Of a stretch of 64,000 bases of DNA, positions 1-8,494 are shown piece by piece. Made by a program: the position numbers and the translations under genes. Numbering within the stretch: position 1 is the stretch's first letter; each line of letters opens with the position of its first letter. Origin of the DNA: Domibacillus tundrae. GTDB taxonomy: Bacteria > Bacillota > Bacilli > Bacillales > Domibacillaceae. Below the pieces are notes generated by a model. The model had not been told where the DNA came from. It did not search any database and worked only from the letters and a program-made list of their open reading frames with translations. The stretch covers positions 682,001 through 746,000 of the forward strand of contig NZ_LAJA01000001.1 of assembly GCF_000970675.1 (NCBI RefSeq). Direction: 5' to 3'.

Positions 1-2
1 AG

Positions 3-926
3 ATGAAGAAAAGCAGTGAAGTGCAAGGTCTCCCGATTATTAGCATTGCAGATGGTGTTGAAATCGGCCAGGCGAAATCACTTATTATCAATCCAGAAAA
101 AAGAAGCATCGATTTTGTGACGATTGGCCACGAAGAGTGGGAGCAAGAAGGAAAAGCAATTCCATTTAACAAAATTATTGGGATTGGTGATTACGCTCTG
201 ACGATTGATCACGAAAGCAGTGTCATCGAAATGAATAATATTCCGGTTGCGAATGAATTACTAAACCGAAAAACAAAGATTGAACAAACACGCCTCATGA
301 CAAAAAAAGGGCAGCTGATCGGTCAGGCAGTTGAATATATGATTGATGATGAAACGGGCGAGATTGTGCAGCTGTTTGTTAAAGACAACGAAGGCTCGTT
401 TATTGTGAACGGGCAATATGTCGTGACGTACGGCCGCGACTTAATTATTGTCAGTGAAGACGTTGTGAAAGAATCACTTGAAGTGGAAGCAGAAAAGCCG
501 CATTTAGCTAACATTGAACCTGATAAGCAGAATGAAGAAAAAGAAAAAAATGCCGTATTGCCAGGAGAGAAACAAAGACAAGAGGCAGATAACGAGCTTT
601 ATTTAGTAGAAGGTAAACTAAATCCGGCTTTGGAAACAGCCGAATTGACGGATCAGGAGGCCCGTGCGGAGCATGTCTTAGAAGAAGCAGATGAACAGCT
701 TGAAGAAAGTGAGTCACCAGAAGTCTCTTCTATTGACCGCTGGCTTCAACTAATCGATGATCAGCAAAGCAAGCTGTTAAATGGTAAAACCACGACAAAA
801 GACATTGAATTAAACGGGGAATTACTGATTCCGGCTGGAGCCGTTTTAAATGAAGAGCACATTCAAAAAGCCCGGTTGGCCGGTCCAGAGATTTTGGTTG
901 AATTAAGCATGAACAGCGAGGCTTGA
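3..926 (+). CDS. PRC-barrel domain protein of the type IV pilus operon
   Basis: Soluble 307-residue protein with no membrane segment. Residues about 5-80 and 88-155 each read as a PRC-barrel: a short beta-rich module with a G-x-x-I/V-G-x-A pattern in both copies (IADGVEIGQAK, TKKGQLIGQAV). A charged Glu/Lys-rich linker (about 160-225) follows. The C-terminus carries a compact segment with the motif GELLIPAGAVLNEEHIQKAR, similar to a motif seen at the N-terminus of some HD-GYP proteins. PRC-barrels serve in RNA processing (RimM) and photosynthetic reaction centres; the role here is unknown. It is first in view of a tightly spaced pil operon, so a cytoplasmic pilus-assembly or regulatory role is inferred. 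The ATG at base 3 may not be the true start because upstream sequence is missing. Confidence 0.75.
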   Translation: MKKSSEVQGLPIISIADGVEIGQAKSLIINPEKRSIDFVTIGHEEWEQEGKAIPFNKIIGIGDYALTIDHESSVIEMNNIPVANELLNRKTKIEQTRLMTKKGQLIGQAVEYMIDDETGEIVQLFVKDNEGSFIVNGQYVVTYGRDLIIVSEDVVKESLEVEAEKPHLANIEPDKQNEEKEKNAVLPGEKQRQEADNELYLVEGKLNPALETAELTDQEARAEHVLEEADEQLEESESPEVSSIDRWLQLIDDQQSKLLNGKTTTKDIELNGELLIPAGAVLNEEHIQKARLAGPEILVELSMNSEA

Positions 927-930
927 TATC

Positions 931-2229
931 GTGGAAGATGTGGGACGCAACCAAAATATTATTGGGAAGTTGACACTATTATTATTGCTGCTGACGATTT
1001 ATTTTTCATTATTTTCTTTTTATGGAGGCCGGCTGTTTGATCGAGTGTTTTTAGCGGATGCCGTCTTTGATGAGGAAACGACAATTGGTCCTGAAACAGT
1101 CGATGAAATGACAGACAGTGAAACGGCAAAACTCCTAAATGAAAAACTGGAAGCCTGGCAGGATCAAGCTGTCATTAAACTGAAATATGCGGAAAAAGAA
1201 GTGCAAATGAGCAACGGTCTCGTGAATTTTCAAGTAGAACAATCCGTTCAGGAAGCAGCAGATGGACAGCAAAATCCATTAATTGCTTCTGTTTCACCTG
1301 ACCAGTTGAAGGAAGAGCTGGAACGAAAAATGCCAGCTCTTCAAACGGCCGAAAACGTGGACTTGGAAACAATGGCTGCAGACATTTCAGATATTGGTGA
1401 TTATTTAAAAACAGGTGAGTCTGTGCTGGACGTCTCTCTTTATCTGCAAGAAGATCAAAAAACAGCCAAAATCGCTGAAGTGACAGCGGATGGAGTTGAT
1501 GCCGCGACCGCAGATTTCATTAAAGCAAATCCAGCCATGGCTGTAAAAGGTGGGACATCCGTTTCGTTTAATAGCTGGGTTGAACCTGCAGGAGGAAAAA
1601 TAAACGAAAAAAGTTTGAACATTCTTTCATCATCGTTATACAAGCTAATCCTGAAAACGAATTTTGATGTGATGGAAAAAAATCAAAGCACGGATCTCCC
1701 GGAATACATTGAACTCGGCTATGAAGCAAAAGTACAAAAAGAAAAGAAACAAGATTTTGTTTTTTTTAACCGTAATGATTATTCATATACGATCAATTGG
1801 ACGGCAACAAATGGAAAATTATACGGTGTACTGACAGGTGTACCATTTTATTATACGTACGGAGCAGAATTGAAAAACAAAGAAACATTAAAAGCGAAAA
1901 CGGTTTTGCATTTTAGCCCTTCCCTTGATTACGGGACGATGAGAGTCGAACAATTTGGTGAAAGCGGCATGATGATTGATGTATACCGGAATCGTCTGGA
2001 AGGGTCACAAAAAATCGACAGCGAACAAATCGCTGCCGATTTTTATCCGCCTGTTCATCAAATTGAGCTGTACAGCTCCCAAGAGCCGCCACCGCCCCCT
2101 GAACCAGAGGAAGAAGAAACATCCGCCGAAGAAACGGAAGAAGACGCACCTTCCACTGGGGAAGAGCAAACCCAACCTGATGAAGAAAATCAATCCGCCG
2201 GAGAAAACAGCACTGAAAATGGACAATAA
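931..2229 (+). CDS. Membrane-anchored protein with degenerate VanW domain, pilus operon
   Basis: 432 residues, GTG start four bases after the PRC-barrel gene. One N-terminal hydrophobic anchor (about 12-31) is followed by a large extracytoplasmic region. Residues about 230-290 match the C-terminal half of the VanW family by eye: SSSLYKLILKTNFDVMEKNQ and then FFNRNDYSYTINW, in the places of family SSTLYNAALLAGLEIVERH and RNNTDYPIYI. The family GGVCQ cysteine motif is absent. The C-terminus (about 385-432) is proline then Glu/Thr-rich, as in wall-spanning tails. VanW has no firmly assigned activity. Position at the head of a pil operon suggests a wall-side pilus accessory protein. That is inference. 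Confidence 0.65.
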   Translation: MEDVGRNQNIIGKLTLLLLLLTIYFSLFSFYGGRLFDRVFLADAVFDEETTIGPETVDEMTDSETAKLLNEKLEAWQDQAVIKLKYAEKEVQMSNGLVNFQVEQSVQEAADGQQNPLIASVSPDQLKEELERKMPALQTAENVDLETMAADISDIGDYLKTGESVLDVSLYLQEDQKTAKIAEVTADGVDAATADFIKANPAMAVKGGTSVSFNSWVEPAGGKINEKSLNILSSSLYKLILKTNFDVMEKNQSTDLPEYIELGYEAKVQKEKKQDFVFFNRNDYSYTINWTATNGKLYGVLTGVPFYYTYGAELKNKETLKAKTVLHFSPSLDYGTMRVEQFGESGMMIDVYRNRLEGSQKIDSEQIAADFYPPVHQIELYSSQEPPPPPEPEEEETSAEETEEDAPSTGEEQTQPDEENQSAGENSTENGQ

Positions 2230-2243
2230 AAAGGTGATGCGGA

Positions 2244-3899
2244 ATGAAAACAAAGCGAAAACGGCTCGGTGATCTCCTGGTCGAGTCCGGTCTTATCACA
2301 GAAGAACAGCTGGCCGTTGCATTAAAAGAAAAAAAAGACAATCAAAAACTTGGCGACGCCCTTCTGGATAGAGGGTTCATTACCGAACAGCAGCTGATTG
2401 AAGTGCTGGAATTTCAGCTTGGCATTCCACACGTCAGCTTATACCGTTATCCTGTTGACATAAAGCTGCTTAGTCTTGTTTCAAAAGAAATGGCAAAAAA
2501 AAACTTAATCATCCCATTAAAAAAAGAAGAAAACCGATTGTTTGTCGCCATGGCCGATCCAATGGACTACTTTACGGTGGAAGATTTACGTCTTTCAACG
2601 GGGTTTCAAATTGAAACAGCGATTGCCGCTAAGCAGGATATTTTGCGTGCAGTCAACAAATATTACGATATTGACGATTCGCTGGAAGAGTTTATGCAGC
2701 AAAATACGCCCGAAACAGCTGAATCACAGGAAGCAGAAGAAGACTCACCCGTTGTCCGGCTTGTGAACCAGATCATGTCCCGGGCAATGACGGAAAAAGC
2801 GAGCGACATTCATATTGATCCGCATGAAACAAAAGTTGTCGTCCGCATGCGTGTCGATGGCGTGCTTCAGTTAGACCGGCAGCTTCCGAAATCAATGCTT
2901 GGCATGTTGACGGCACGAATTAAAATTATGGCCAATATGGACATTACCGAACATCGCATTCCACAGGATGGCCGGATCAAAACCAATATTGATTTTCGGC
3001 CGATCGACATTCGTATTTCAACGCTTCCGACGGTTTATGGGGAAAAAATCGTTATGCGGATACTGGATTTAAGCAGTTCATTGAATGATATGAAGCAGCT
3101 TGGCTTTAATAAAGTGAATTTAAAAAGAATGGACACGTTGCTTGAGCGTCCAAATGGCATTGTGTTGATTACCGGTCCGACTGGCTCTGGTAAATCATCG
3201 ACGCTTTATGCAGGCTTAAATCAGCTGAATAGTGAAGAAGTAAACATTATTACGGTTGAGGATCCTGTTGAATATCAGCTTGAAGGAGTCAATCAGATTC
3301 AGGTGAATCCAAATGTCGGACTGACGTTTGCGGCAGGACTCCGTTCGATTTTGCGGCAGGATCCAAATGTCATTATGGTTGGGGAAATCCGGGATAAGGA
3401 AACAGCTGAGATTGCGATCCGCGCTTCTTTAACCGGACACCTTGTGCTCAGTACACTGCATACAAATGATTCAATCAGCAGCATTACACGTCTTATTGAT
3501 ATGGGAGTCGAGCCGTTCCTCGTCGCTTCGTCTTTAAGTGGCATCGTGGCCCAGCGTCTTATCCGTAAAGTGTGCCGTGATTGCAGACACGAAGAACCGG
3601 CTACTGAACGGGAAAAAGAGATCTTTGGAAAACGCGGACTGAAAATTGAGACAATCAACCGGGGAAAAGGCTGTGCCTCCTGTAATATGACCGGCTATAA
3701 AGGCCGTGTAGCGATTCATGAAGTCCTTACCGTTACAGAAGAAATGAAACGGCTTATTTTGAACAATGAACCGCTGTCGAAATTAAAACAAATGGCCATG
3801 AGGGACAAAACCATTTTTCTGCTCGACGATGGTCTCTTAAAAATAAAACAAGGCATCACGACGACAGAAGAAGTGCTTCGTGCCGTGCTGATGGAGTAG
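2244..3899 (+). CDS. pilB: Type IV pilus extension ATPase PilB (GspE family)
   Basis: Hexameric cytoplasmic ATPase that powers pilus polymerisation. 551 residues, the normal PilB length. Residues 1-150 form the N-terminal MshEN/GspE-N region. Walker A GPTGSGKSS lies near residue 311, the Asp-box DIHIDPH near 187, and Walker B with VGEIRD near 380. A four-cysteine zinc site is present (CRDC near 444, CASC near 476). Presence of the full MshEN domain and of PilT, PilM, PilN and PilO nearby marks it as true pilus PilB rather than the shorter competence ATPase ComGA. ATG at 2244 is preceded by AAAAGGTGATG. Part of a continuous pil operon. Confidence 0.95.
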   Translation: MKTKRKRLGDLLVESGLITEEQLAVALKEKKDNQKLGDALLDRGFITEQQLIEVLEFQLGIPHVSLYRYPVDIKLLSLVSKEMAKKNLIIPLKKEENRLFVAMADPMDYFTVEDLRLSTGFQIETAIAAKQDILRAVNKYYDIDDSLEEFMQQNTPETAESQEAEEDSPVVRLVNQIMSRAMTEKASDIHIDPHETKVVVRMRVDGVLQLDRQLPKSMLGMLTARIKIMANMDITEHRIPQDGRIKTNIDFRPIDIRISTLPTVYGEKIVMRILDLSSSLNDMKQLGFNKVNLKRMDTLLERPNGIVLITGPTGSGKSSTLYAGLNQLNSEEVNIITVEDPVEYQLEGVNQIQVNPNVGLTFAAGLRSILRQDPNVIMVGEIRDKETAEIAIRASLTGHLVLSTLHTNDSISSITRLIDMGVEPFLVASSLSGIVAQRLIRKVCRDCRHEEPATEREKEIFGKRGLKIETINRGKGCASCNMTGYKGRVAIHEVLTVTEEMKRLILNNEPLSKLKQMAMRDKTIFLLDDGLLKIKQGITTTEEVLRAVLME

Positions 3900-3905
3900 A
3901 AAAAT

Positions 3906-4943
3906 ATGAGAGAAAAGCTAGAATTTATTTTGCATTCTGCTTTTGAATTGAAAGCATCTGATATTCATTTGACTGTCGGAACGGCGCCGGTATTTCGTAT
4001 AAATGGTGATTTAAAGCGATATGGAAAAGAACCGCTGAAGCCGGCTGACACAGAAGCGATGGCAAAAGCGATTGTACCAGAACATATGTGGGAAAAGTTT
4101 AAAGAAGATGGCGAACTCGACTTTTCGTTCGGGCTGCCGCGTGTCTCCCGTTTTCGTGTGAATGCGTATCATCAACGCAATTGTATCGCACTTGCTTTTC
4201 GGGTTATTGCTTCGGGGATTCCGACATTAGAAGATCTTCATATGCCGGATATATTAAAAAAAGTGTCAGAACGCCCGCATGGACTTGTTCTCGTGACCGG
4301 TCCGACCGGAAGCGGAAAATCAACAACGCTTGCCAGTATGATTGATTATTTGAACCGTAATACGAGAAAGCACATTATTACGCTCGAAGACCCGATTGAG
4401 TATTTGCACAAGCATGGAAAGTGCGTCATTGACCAACGGGAAGTCGGGTACGATACACAGACGTTCGCCAATGGGTTGCGGGCCGCTCTCCGTCAGGACC
4501 CGGACGTTATTCTCGTCGGAGAGATGCGGGACCTTGAAACTATTCAGACCGCCATTACAGCGGCAGAGACGGGACACCTTGTTTTTGCGACGCTTCATAC
4601 ATCCAGCGCGCCGGCCACAATTGAACGGATCATTGATGTGTTCCCGGCTGAACAGCAGCCACAGATCCGGACGCAGCTTGCAACGGTTTTAACAGCCGTT
4701 ATCGCCCAGCGGCTGTTCCCGACAGCGGATTTAAAAGGCAGACGGGCAGCCTTGGAAATTATGCTGAACAATTCAGCGGTGGCCAATTTAATCCGCTCAG
4801 AAAAAGTCCATCAAATTGTCAATGTCATGCAGACGTCCAAAGCGCAGGGCATGCAGCTGATGGCGGATCATGCGCAGGAATTGTTCCGTCAAGAAGTCGT
4901 TTCAAAAGCTGCGCTTCTTCCTTATTTAAGAGAAAGGGAGTAA
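3906..4943 (+). CDS. pilT: Type IV pilus retraction ATPase PilT
   Basis: Cytoplasmic ATPase that drives pilus depolymerisation and so twitching or DNA uptake force. 345 residues, typical for PilT. The N-terminal PAS-like region starts ASDIHLTVG. Walker A GPTGSGKSTT is near residue 133, Walker B ends in VGEMRDLET near 205, and HTSSA follows as in the family. The C-terminal AIRxGK-type retraction motif is not obvious; the end reads LFRQEVVSKAALLPYLRERE. Six bases separate it from pilB. B. subtilis lacks pilT, so its presence indicates retractile pili rather than a competence pseudopilus. Confidence 0.94.
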   Translation: MREKLEFILHSAFELKASDIHLTVGTAPVFRINGDLKRYGKEPLKPADTEAMAKAIVPEHMWEKFKEDGELDFSFGLPRVSRFRVNAYHQRNCIALAFRVIASGIPTLEDLHMPDILKKVSERPHGLVLVTGPTGSGKSTTLASMIDYLNRNTRKHIITLEDPIEYLHKHGKCVIDQREVGYDTQTFANGLRAALRQDPDVILVGEMRDLETIQTAITAAETGHLVFATLHTSSAPATIERIIDVFPAEQQPQIRTQLATVLTAVIAQRLFPTADLKGRRAALEIMLNNSAVANLIRSEKVHQIVNVMQTSKAQGMQLMADHAQELFRQEVVSKAALLPYLRERE

Positions 4944-4947
4944 CGAA

Positions 4948-6162
4948 ATGGCTAAATTCGTTTACACAGGCAGAGATCGGCGCGGACCGAAAAAAGGCAC
5001 GTTAACCGCCAATTCAAAAAAAGAAGCGATTGAAAAACTGCAGAAAAGTGGCATTCGGGTAAAAGAAATCGAACAAAAGCCGGAAACGTTTTTGGAGCAG
5101 GATATCGTTATTGGCCGTGCTGTGCGGCTTGAGCATATGGTTATCTTTTTGCGCCAGTTTGCCGCACTGCTTCAAGCGGGGGTAACGGTTGTCGATTCTG
5201 CTTTTATTTTGTCTCAGCAAACCGATAGCAAGCCGCTCAAGCGGGCCTTAACCAATATGGAAGTGGAGATGAGGGAAGGCCGTCCGTTATCGGATGCAGC
5301 GGCGAAGCAAAAGAAAATTTTTGAACCGCTTGTGATCAATATGCTGAAAGCAGGAGAGGCAACTGGGACGCTGGATCAAACGTTTAACGATTTGGCCAAT
5401 CATTATGAGCGGCAGCACCGGACCCGCCAAAAAGTGATATCGGCACTTGCTTATCCGGTCGTTGTCGGCATCGTGGCGGTATTTGTGGTCATCTTTTTGC
5501 TTGTGTCGGTTGTGCCGACATTTGTCGGGATGTTTGAGGACTTTGGCGGAGAGCTGCCGGCGATTACCCAATTTGTTATTAACGCCAGTGAGTGGATGCA
5601 GCGGTTTTGGTACGTGATTGCTATTATTGCAGGATTGGCTGTCGGTGCTTTATGGATGCTGCGACAACGACCAGAGACGAAGTTGTATGTGGATTATGCT
5701 ATTTTACGCATGCCGATCTTCGGGAATTTAATGCAAAAAGCAGTGCTTGCCCGCATGACCCGGACACTCAGCTCCTTATTCTCCAATTCCGTGCCGATTT
5801 TACGTGCGATGGACATCACCGGGGAAGTTGTTGAAAACGAAGTGATTGCAAGAGTCATACAGGATTCGCGGAGATCGCTGGAGCGGGGAGAATCCATTAC
5901 CGGTCCGATGCAGCGCCACTGGGCGTTTCCACCGCTGCTGCATCAAATGATTGCCATCGGGGAAGAAACAGGATCATTGGATCAAATGCTGTCAAAAGTC
6001 GCCGATTTTTATGAAGCAGAAGTCGAAACCGTCACCGACCGGCTGAAAGCGCTCATCGAACCATTAATGATTGTGCTTCTTGCGGCTATCGTCGGGACTA
6101 TCGTCATATCGATCATGGTGCCGATGTTCGAAATATTCAACACCGTGCAGGAAAGCGGCTAA
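4948..6162 (+). CDS. pilC: Type IV pilus inner-membrane platform protein PilC
   Basis: 404-residue T2SSF/PilC family membrane platform that couples the PilB/PilT motors to the pilin pool. The N-terminal cytoplasmic region (1-70) begins AKFVYTGRDRRGPKKGTL, typical of the family. Two T2SSF repeats (about 68-190 and 270-395) are separated and ended by strongly hydrophobic helices around 165-190, 218-238 and 370-395. Motifs LLQAGV and GEETGSLD, typical of the two repeats, are visible. Four bases separate it from pilT, which fits translational coupling. Ends the first half of the operon; the pilin gene behind it has its own upstream gap. Confidence 0.94.
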   Translation: MAKFVYTGRDRRGPKKGTLTANSKKEAIEKLQKSGIRVKEIEQKPETFLEQDIVIGRAVRLEHMVIFLRQFAALLQAGVTVVDSAFILSQQTDSKPLKRALTNMEVEMREGRPLSDAAAKQKKIFEPLVINMLKAGEATGTLDQTFNDLANHYERQHRTRQKVISALAYPVVVGIVAVFVVIFLLVSVVPTFVGMFEDFGGELPAITQFVINASEWMQRFWYVIAIIAGLAVGALWMLRQRPETKLYVDYAILRMPIFGNLMQKAVLARMTRTLSSLFSNSVPILRAMDITGEVVENEVIARVIQDSRRSLERGESITGPMQRHWAFPPLLHQMIAIGEETGSLDQMLSKVADFYEAEVETVTDRLKALIEPLMIVLLAAIVGTIVISIMVPMFEIFNTVQESG

Positions 6163-6199
6163 TATAACGAATATTTGAGATTTATTTCCTAGTAATATA

Positions 6200-6228
6200 T
6201 TGATTTTTTTGTCAAATGTCAGTAAGAT
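6200..6228 (+). promoter_or_regulatory. Candidate promoter of the major pilin gene
   Basis: TTGATT and TAAGAT are separated by 17 bases in the AT-rich 123-base gap between pilC and the pilin gene. This is a fair sigma-A-like match only. A separate promoter would allow the high pilin level that a fibre needs. Motif match by eye; the start site is inferred. Confidence 0.35.
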
Positions 6229-6285
6229 ACTAGTGTTAGTGTCAAATTACCGCAGTTTTTGCAAAAAGAGAGAGGAGAATGAAAC

Positions 6286-6777
6286 ATGTTAAATGTATTA
6301 AAACGCCGTGTGAAAAATGAAAAAGGCTTAACATTAATCGAGTTGCTTGCTGTTGTCGTTATTTTGGGAATTATCGCTGCGATAGCGATTCCGGCTATTG
6401 GGGGATTAATTGATAATTCAAAAAAAGATGCGCATATTGCTAATGCGACGCAAATGGTTAACTCTACAAAAACTTATGTTGCAAGTAATCCTGCAACCTT
6501 GACATTTACTGGAAACGTAGCGACAGTTAACCTTACAACACTAATTGCACAAGGTATGATTGATGAACCAGAAGATCCGGATACAGGGAAAAAAGGTGCT
6601 ACTGATGGTTATGTTCCGACAACTTCACTTGTTGAAATCACAAGAGCTGCAGGAACTGCAGGAACTGCAGCAACATACACATACAAAGTCACGTTAATTG
6701 GAAAAGAACGTAAAATTGATAGTACAACACTTGAGGCCTTGAACCGTGATTCTGTAGTGGCCAAGCCAGCAAGCTAA
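6286..6777 (+). CDS. pilA: Major type IV prepilin (PilA-like)
   Basis: 163-residue class III signal peptide protein. The leader MLNVLKRRVKNEKG is followed by mature LTLIELLAVVVILGIIAAIA, with the prepilin peptidase site after Gly14 and the conserved Glu at mature position 5. Mature residue 1 is Leu rather than Phe. The C-terminal part is Thr/Ala-rich without cysteines and contains a short Ala-Gly-Thr repeat (about 125-131) encoded by tandem GCAGGAACT units. It has a strong AGAGAGGAG SD and a private upstream gap. Called the major subunit from its position and promoter-like upstream region; the second prepilin lies at 9937. Confidence 0.9.
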   Translation: MLNVLKRRVKNEKGLTLIELLAVVVILGIIAAIAIPAIGGLIDNSKKDAHIANATQMVNSTKTYVASNPATLTFTGNVATVNLTTLIAQGMIDEPEDPDTGKKGATDGYVPTTSLVEITRAAGTAGTAATYTYKVTLIGKERKIDSTTLEALNRDSVVAKPAS

Positions 6778-6781
6778 TAAT

Positions 6782-7522
6782 ATGAATTCATTAGTCTTCC
6801 TCTACGGCCTCCTGCTCGGCTCGTTTTATAACGTGGTCGGGCTCCGGGTGCCGGCCGGGAAGTCGATTGTAAAGCCGCGCAGCGCCTGCTCGCTGTGCGG
6901 GCACCAATTGACCGCATGGGACTTGGTACCGGTTTTGTCGTACATAGCTTTAAAAGGCCGCTGCCGCAAATGCGGGGCGAAAATATCCATGATGTATCCT
7001 GTAACAGAGCTGCTCACAGCGCTGTTATTTTTGTATTCCTACCTATTATATGGATTTAGTGCGCCGTTTTGGACGGCGATTTTGCTGTTTTCGATGCTGA
7101 TGATTCTCGTTGTGGCGGATATTGCGTATATGCTCATTCCGGATAAAATCCTCTTTTTTTTCCTGCCGCTGTTTATCATTATGCGGTTCACCCAGCCGCT
7201 TGATCCATGGTGGGATGCGCTGCTCGGTGCCGCTGTCGGTTTCGGCTTGCTTTTGCTGATCGCAGTTGTTTCGAACGGTGGAATGGGCGGTGGAGATATA
7301 AAGTTGTTTGGAGTGCTCGGTTTTGTCCTTGGCACAAAGCTTGTGCTGTTAACATTTTTGCTCGCTTGTTTTTTCGGCGCAGTAATCGGGCTTGCCCTGA
7401 TGGCTGCCGGTTTTGTCAAACGGGGGAAACCAATGCCGTTTGGGCCCTATATTGCGCTTGCAGCTGTTGCGGCGTACACGCATGGACATGAAATGATCCG
7501 CTGGTATCTTCAGTTTTTTTAA
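6782..7522 (+). CDS. pilD: Prepilin peptidase / N-methyltransferase PilD (ComC family)
   Basis: Integral membrane aspartyl protease (family A24) that cleaves prepilin leaders and methylates the new N-terminus. 246 residues with about seven hydrophobic helices. The N-terminal domain has both zinc-type Cys pairs (CSLC, CRKC). The two catalytic Asp residues are in ADIAYMLIPD and GGGDIKLFG. Four bases separate it from the pilin gene. B. subtilis carries its only copy, comC, at this chromosomal place, next to spoIIB, so this is probably the positional counterpart of comC serving the pilus and perhaps competence pseudopilins. Confidence 0.94.
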   Translation: MNSLVFLYGLLLGSFYNVVGLRVPAGKSIVKPRSACSLCGHQLTAWDLVPVLSYIALKGRCRKCGAKISMMYPVTELLTALLFLYSYLLYGFSAPFWTAILLFSMLMILVVADIAYMLIPDKILFFFLPLFIIMRFTQPLDPWWDALLGAAVGFGLLLLIAVVSNGGMGGGDIKLFGVLGFVLGTKLVLLTFLLACFFGAVIGLALMAAGFVKRGKPMPFGPYIALAAVAAYTHGHEMIRWYLQFF

Positions 7523-7537
7523 GAAGGAGAAGAGGGA

Positions 7538-8488
7538 ATGGCGTTACGTTTATTTCAAAAAAAAGATAAAACAATTAATTTTACGATCACCGACGAAGCC
7601 ATCCGTTTTGTGGAGCTGCGCCAGTCCGACCCGCTGCTCATTGAGAAGTTTGGTGAACGGAAGCTGCCTGAAGGCATGATTGTGCGCGGCGATATTGTGA
7701 AAATCGATGAACTGCAGGACGTCATAGACAATATGGTGGATGAATGGAAGCTGAAAAACCGGAACATCCGTTTTACGATTCCGGATCGTTACGTGGCCAT
7801 ACGGGAAGAAAAGGTGGACCGTGATTTAACACTCGATGAAATTAAAAACTTCTTTTTTATGCAAATTGGCTCTACCATTCATTTGCCGTTTGATGAGCCG
7901 GTTTTTGATGTGGTGGTGACCGGGTACGAAGAAAACAAGCAGTCGGTTCTGCTTGTCGCCGCTCCGGAACAAGTTGTCGAGGATTATATGGGTGTATTTG
8001 AACATGCCCGGTTGAAGCCGATCGCTGCTGATATCGCCCCGCTTGCTTTATACAGGCTGTTTCATTCGTTCGACCGGACAAATGACAGCGCACATGAACT
8101 GCTTATTCACTTAAAATCAAACGTTATGACACTCTCTATTTTCCACGGCCACCAGCTCAAATTTATGAAACCGGTCTTTATTGAAAAAAGCGAAGATGTT
8201 CTTGATATGGAGGATGCAGATGGAAGCGGCGATCTGGCAGATGCGCTGTCCGAGCTTGATAAGGTTGTTAATTTTTATGAAAATTCTGTTCACGGCGGAC
8301 AAGTGAAAATTGAACGAATCTTATTTACCGGCGACCATCCTCAGCGGTCATTTGTAGAAGAATTTATCAACAAGTCATTTGATATTCCAGTTGAAACGGA
8401 TGAACAGATGAAAATGGATACAAAGCAGAACGAATGGCTTCCGCCCGCTTTTTTGGCGGCGGTCGGGCTTGCATTGAAAGACGGGTGA
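7538..8488 (+). CDS. pilM: Type IV pilus assembly protein PilM (actin-like)
   Basis: 316-residue cytoplasmic actin-fold ATP-binding protein that binds the short N-terminal tail of PilN and links the PilNO frame to the motor. The N-terminal beta strand block (INFTITDEAIRFVEL) and the stretch LPFDEPVFDVVV are typical of the family. No membrane segment. SD AAGGAGAAG sits nine bases before ATG. PilM is known from Gram-negative and clostridial pilus clusters and is absent from the B. subtilis com operon. Confidence 0.88.
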   Translation: MALRLFQKKDKTINFTITDEAIRFVELRQSDPLLIEKFGERKLPEGMIVRGDIVKIDELQDVIDNMVDEWKLKNRNIRFTIPDRYVAIREEKVDRDLTLDEIKNFFFMQIGSTIHLPFDEPVFDVVVTGYEENKQSVLLVAAPEQVVEDYMGVFEHARLKPIAADIAPLALYRLFHSFDRTNDSAHELLIHLKSNVMTLSIFHGHQLKFMKPVFIEKSEDVLDMEDADGSGDLADALSELDKVVNFYENSVHGGQVKIERILFTGDHPQRSFVEEFINKSFDIPVETDEQMKMDTKQNEWLPPAFLAAVGLALKDG

Positions 8489-8494
8489 TCACGT

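Noticed and set aside
1976-2272. Lys/Pro-rich plus-strand frame inside the VanW-like gene
   Set aside because: It is the shifted reading of the Pro/Glu-coding tail; no start signal.
6651-6673. Tandem GCAGGAACT units in the pilin gene as a CRISPR or phase-variation repeat
   Set aside because: Only two or three short in-frame units; a change would keep the frame, so it is just a small coding repeat.
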